A stretch of 5,541 bases of DNA, from positions 1-5,541 of the forward strand of contig JAEYXM010000198.1 in the NCBI GenBank assembly GCA_023428465.1, in the 5' to 3' direction. Position 1 is the stretch's first letter. The number at the start of each line of letters is the position of its first letter. Below are positions 5,237 to 5,541 of the stretch, one piece after another. The position numbers and the translations under genes were made by a program. The notes beneath the pieces are model-generated. The model saw only the letters and a program-made list of their open reading frames with translations. It ran no database searches and was not told where the DNA came from. This stretch comes from Actinomycetes bacterium (GTDB lineage: Bacteria > Actinomycetota > Actinomycetes > Actinomycetales > Cellulomonadaceae).

Positions 5237-5541
5237 GCAGAACGCGGAAATGGGCGAGCGCCGCCGTCGTCGCGAGGAAGAACGCCGTCGCCTTGCGGGC
5301 GAGACGGGCGGCATAGCCACGCCGACGCCGAGCGCCCCGGTGCCGGCCGTGACCCTGTCGCGCCGTGAGCTGCGGGAGCGCGCGGCGGCAGCCGCGGCCG
5401 CCCAGTCCGGTGGGCCGGCTCCCGTCGGGCCGACGCCGCCGTCCTCAGCCCCGTACGCTGCCCCGCGCAGCGCCGGGCAGCCCATCGTGCCGGCGCCCGT
5501 CGCGCAGCCCGTGCAGCCGCCCGCCGCCCCCGCACCGGAGC
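5229..5541 (+). CDS. N-terminal part of an Arg-rich then Pro/Ala-rich protein, function unknown (runs off the window)
   Basis: The ORF starts at ATG 5229 with GAGG at 5220-5223 five nt upstream, overlaps the nadD stop by 8 nt, and stays open for 104 codons to the window edge. The visible part is low-complexity. A charged block at residues 10-21 (ERRRRREEERRR) is followed by LSRRELRERA at 43-52, an alanine run at 52-58, and then a long Pro/Ala/Val linker rich in P, A and Q. No domain is visible. In Micrococcales I associate SRRELRER-type motifs with disordered cytoplasmic N-termini of membrane-anchored proteins, and in related genomes a hypothetical protein precedes rsfS here; both are recollection, not seen. 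The tight overlap with nadD says it is translated from the same message. Confidence 0.8.
   Translation, partial: MSEQNAEMGERRRRREEERRRLAGETGGIATPTPSAPVPAVTLSRRELRERAAAAAAAQSGGPAPVGPTPPSSAPYAAPRSAGQPIVPAPVAQPVQPPAAPAPE

Noticed and set aside
3764..5485. 573-codon open frame on the - strand opposite proA, microprotein, nadD and the last ORF
   Set aside because: It spans the complement of several real genes and their intergenic regions with no recognisable motif; long antisense frames are routine at this GC content.

Overview
The window is a high-GC (clearly above 70% by eye), G/C-third-position-rich chromosomal segment with all genes on the + strand. The gene order obgE - proB - proA - small membrane ORF - nadD - basic/proline-rich ORF is typical of Actinobacteria. 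Together with the actinobacterial-style Obg tail and the SRRELRER-type N-terminus of the last ORF, it suggests a Micrococcales member, probably Cellulomonas-like; the genus is an inference. It looks like a core housekeeping region. I see no mobile element, CRISPR array, tRNA, rRNA or sign of gene transfer.

Layout. Positions 1-207 are non-coding as far as I can tell. They hold two runs of 10 and 12 consecutive G with strong G-quadruplex potential, a GC hairpin whose loop is mostly G, a second perfect 9-bp hairpin, and a strong Shine-Dalgarno for obgE. In most Actinobacteria rpmA (L27) lies just upstream of obgE, but no L27 C-terminus can be read here. obgE (208-1725) encodes a complete Obg GTPase. 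proB (about 1787-2923) and proA (2940-4274) encode the first two enzymes of proline synthesis from glutamate. A perfect 11-bp hairpin follows proA. After a short leader come a 41-residue single-pass membrane microprotein (4441-4566), nadD (4634-5236), and the start of an Arg/Pro/Ala-rich protein (5229 to the window end) that overlaps nadD by 8 nt.

How the genes work together. ProB makes gamma-glutamyl phosphate, an unstable intermediate, and ProA reduces it to glutamate-5-semialdehyde; a third enzyme (ProC, not here) completes proline. NadD makes deamido-NAD for NAD(P) synthesis, and NADPH is the ProA reductant. Obg links GTP/ppGpp status to ribosome assembly. The neighbourhood is therefore a growth and central-metabolism cluster rather than a single pathway.

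The most interesting regulatory signal is a contrast in translation starts. obgE, the microprotein and the last ORF have clear ribosome binding sites, whereas proB and proA have none and instead have -10-like hexamers 6-7 nt before the start codon. This suggests leaderless transcripts for the proline genes. I found no convincing new biological system; the best leads are the unannotated-type microprotein, the leaderless proB/proA starts and the G-run region upstream of obgE.
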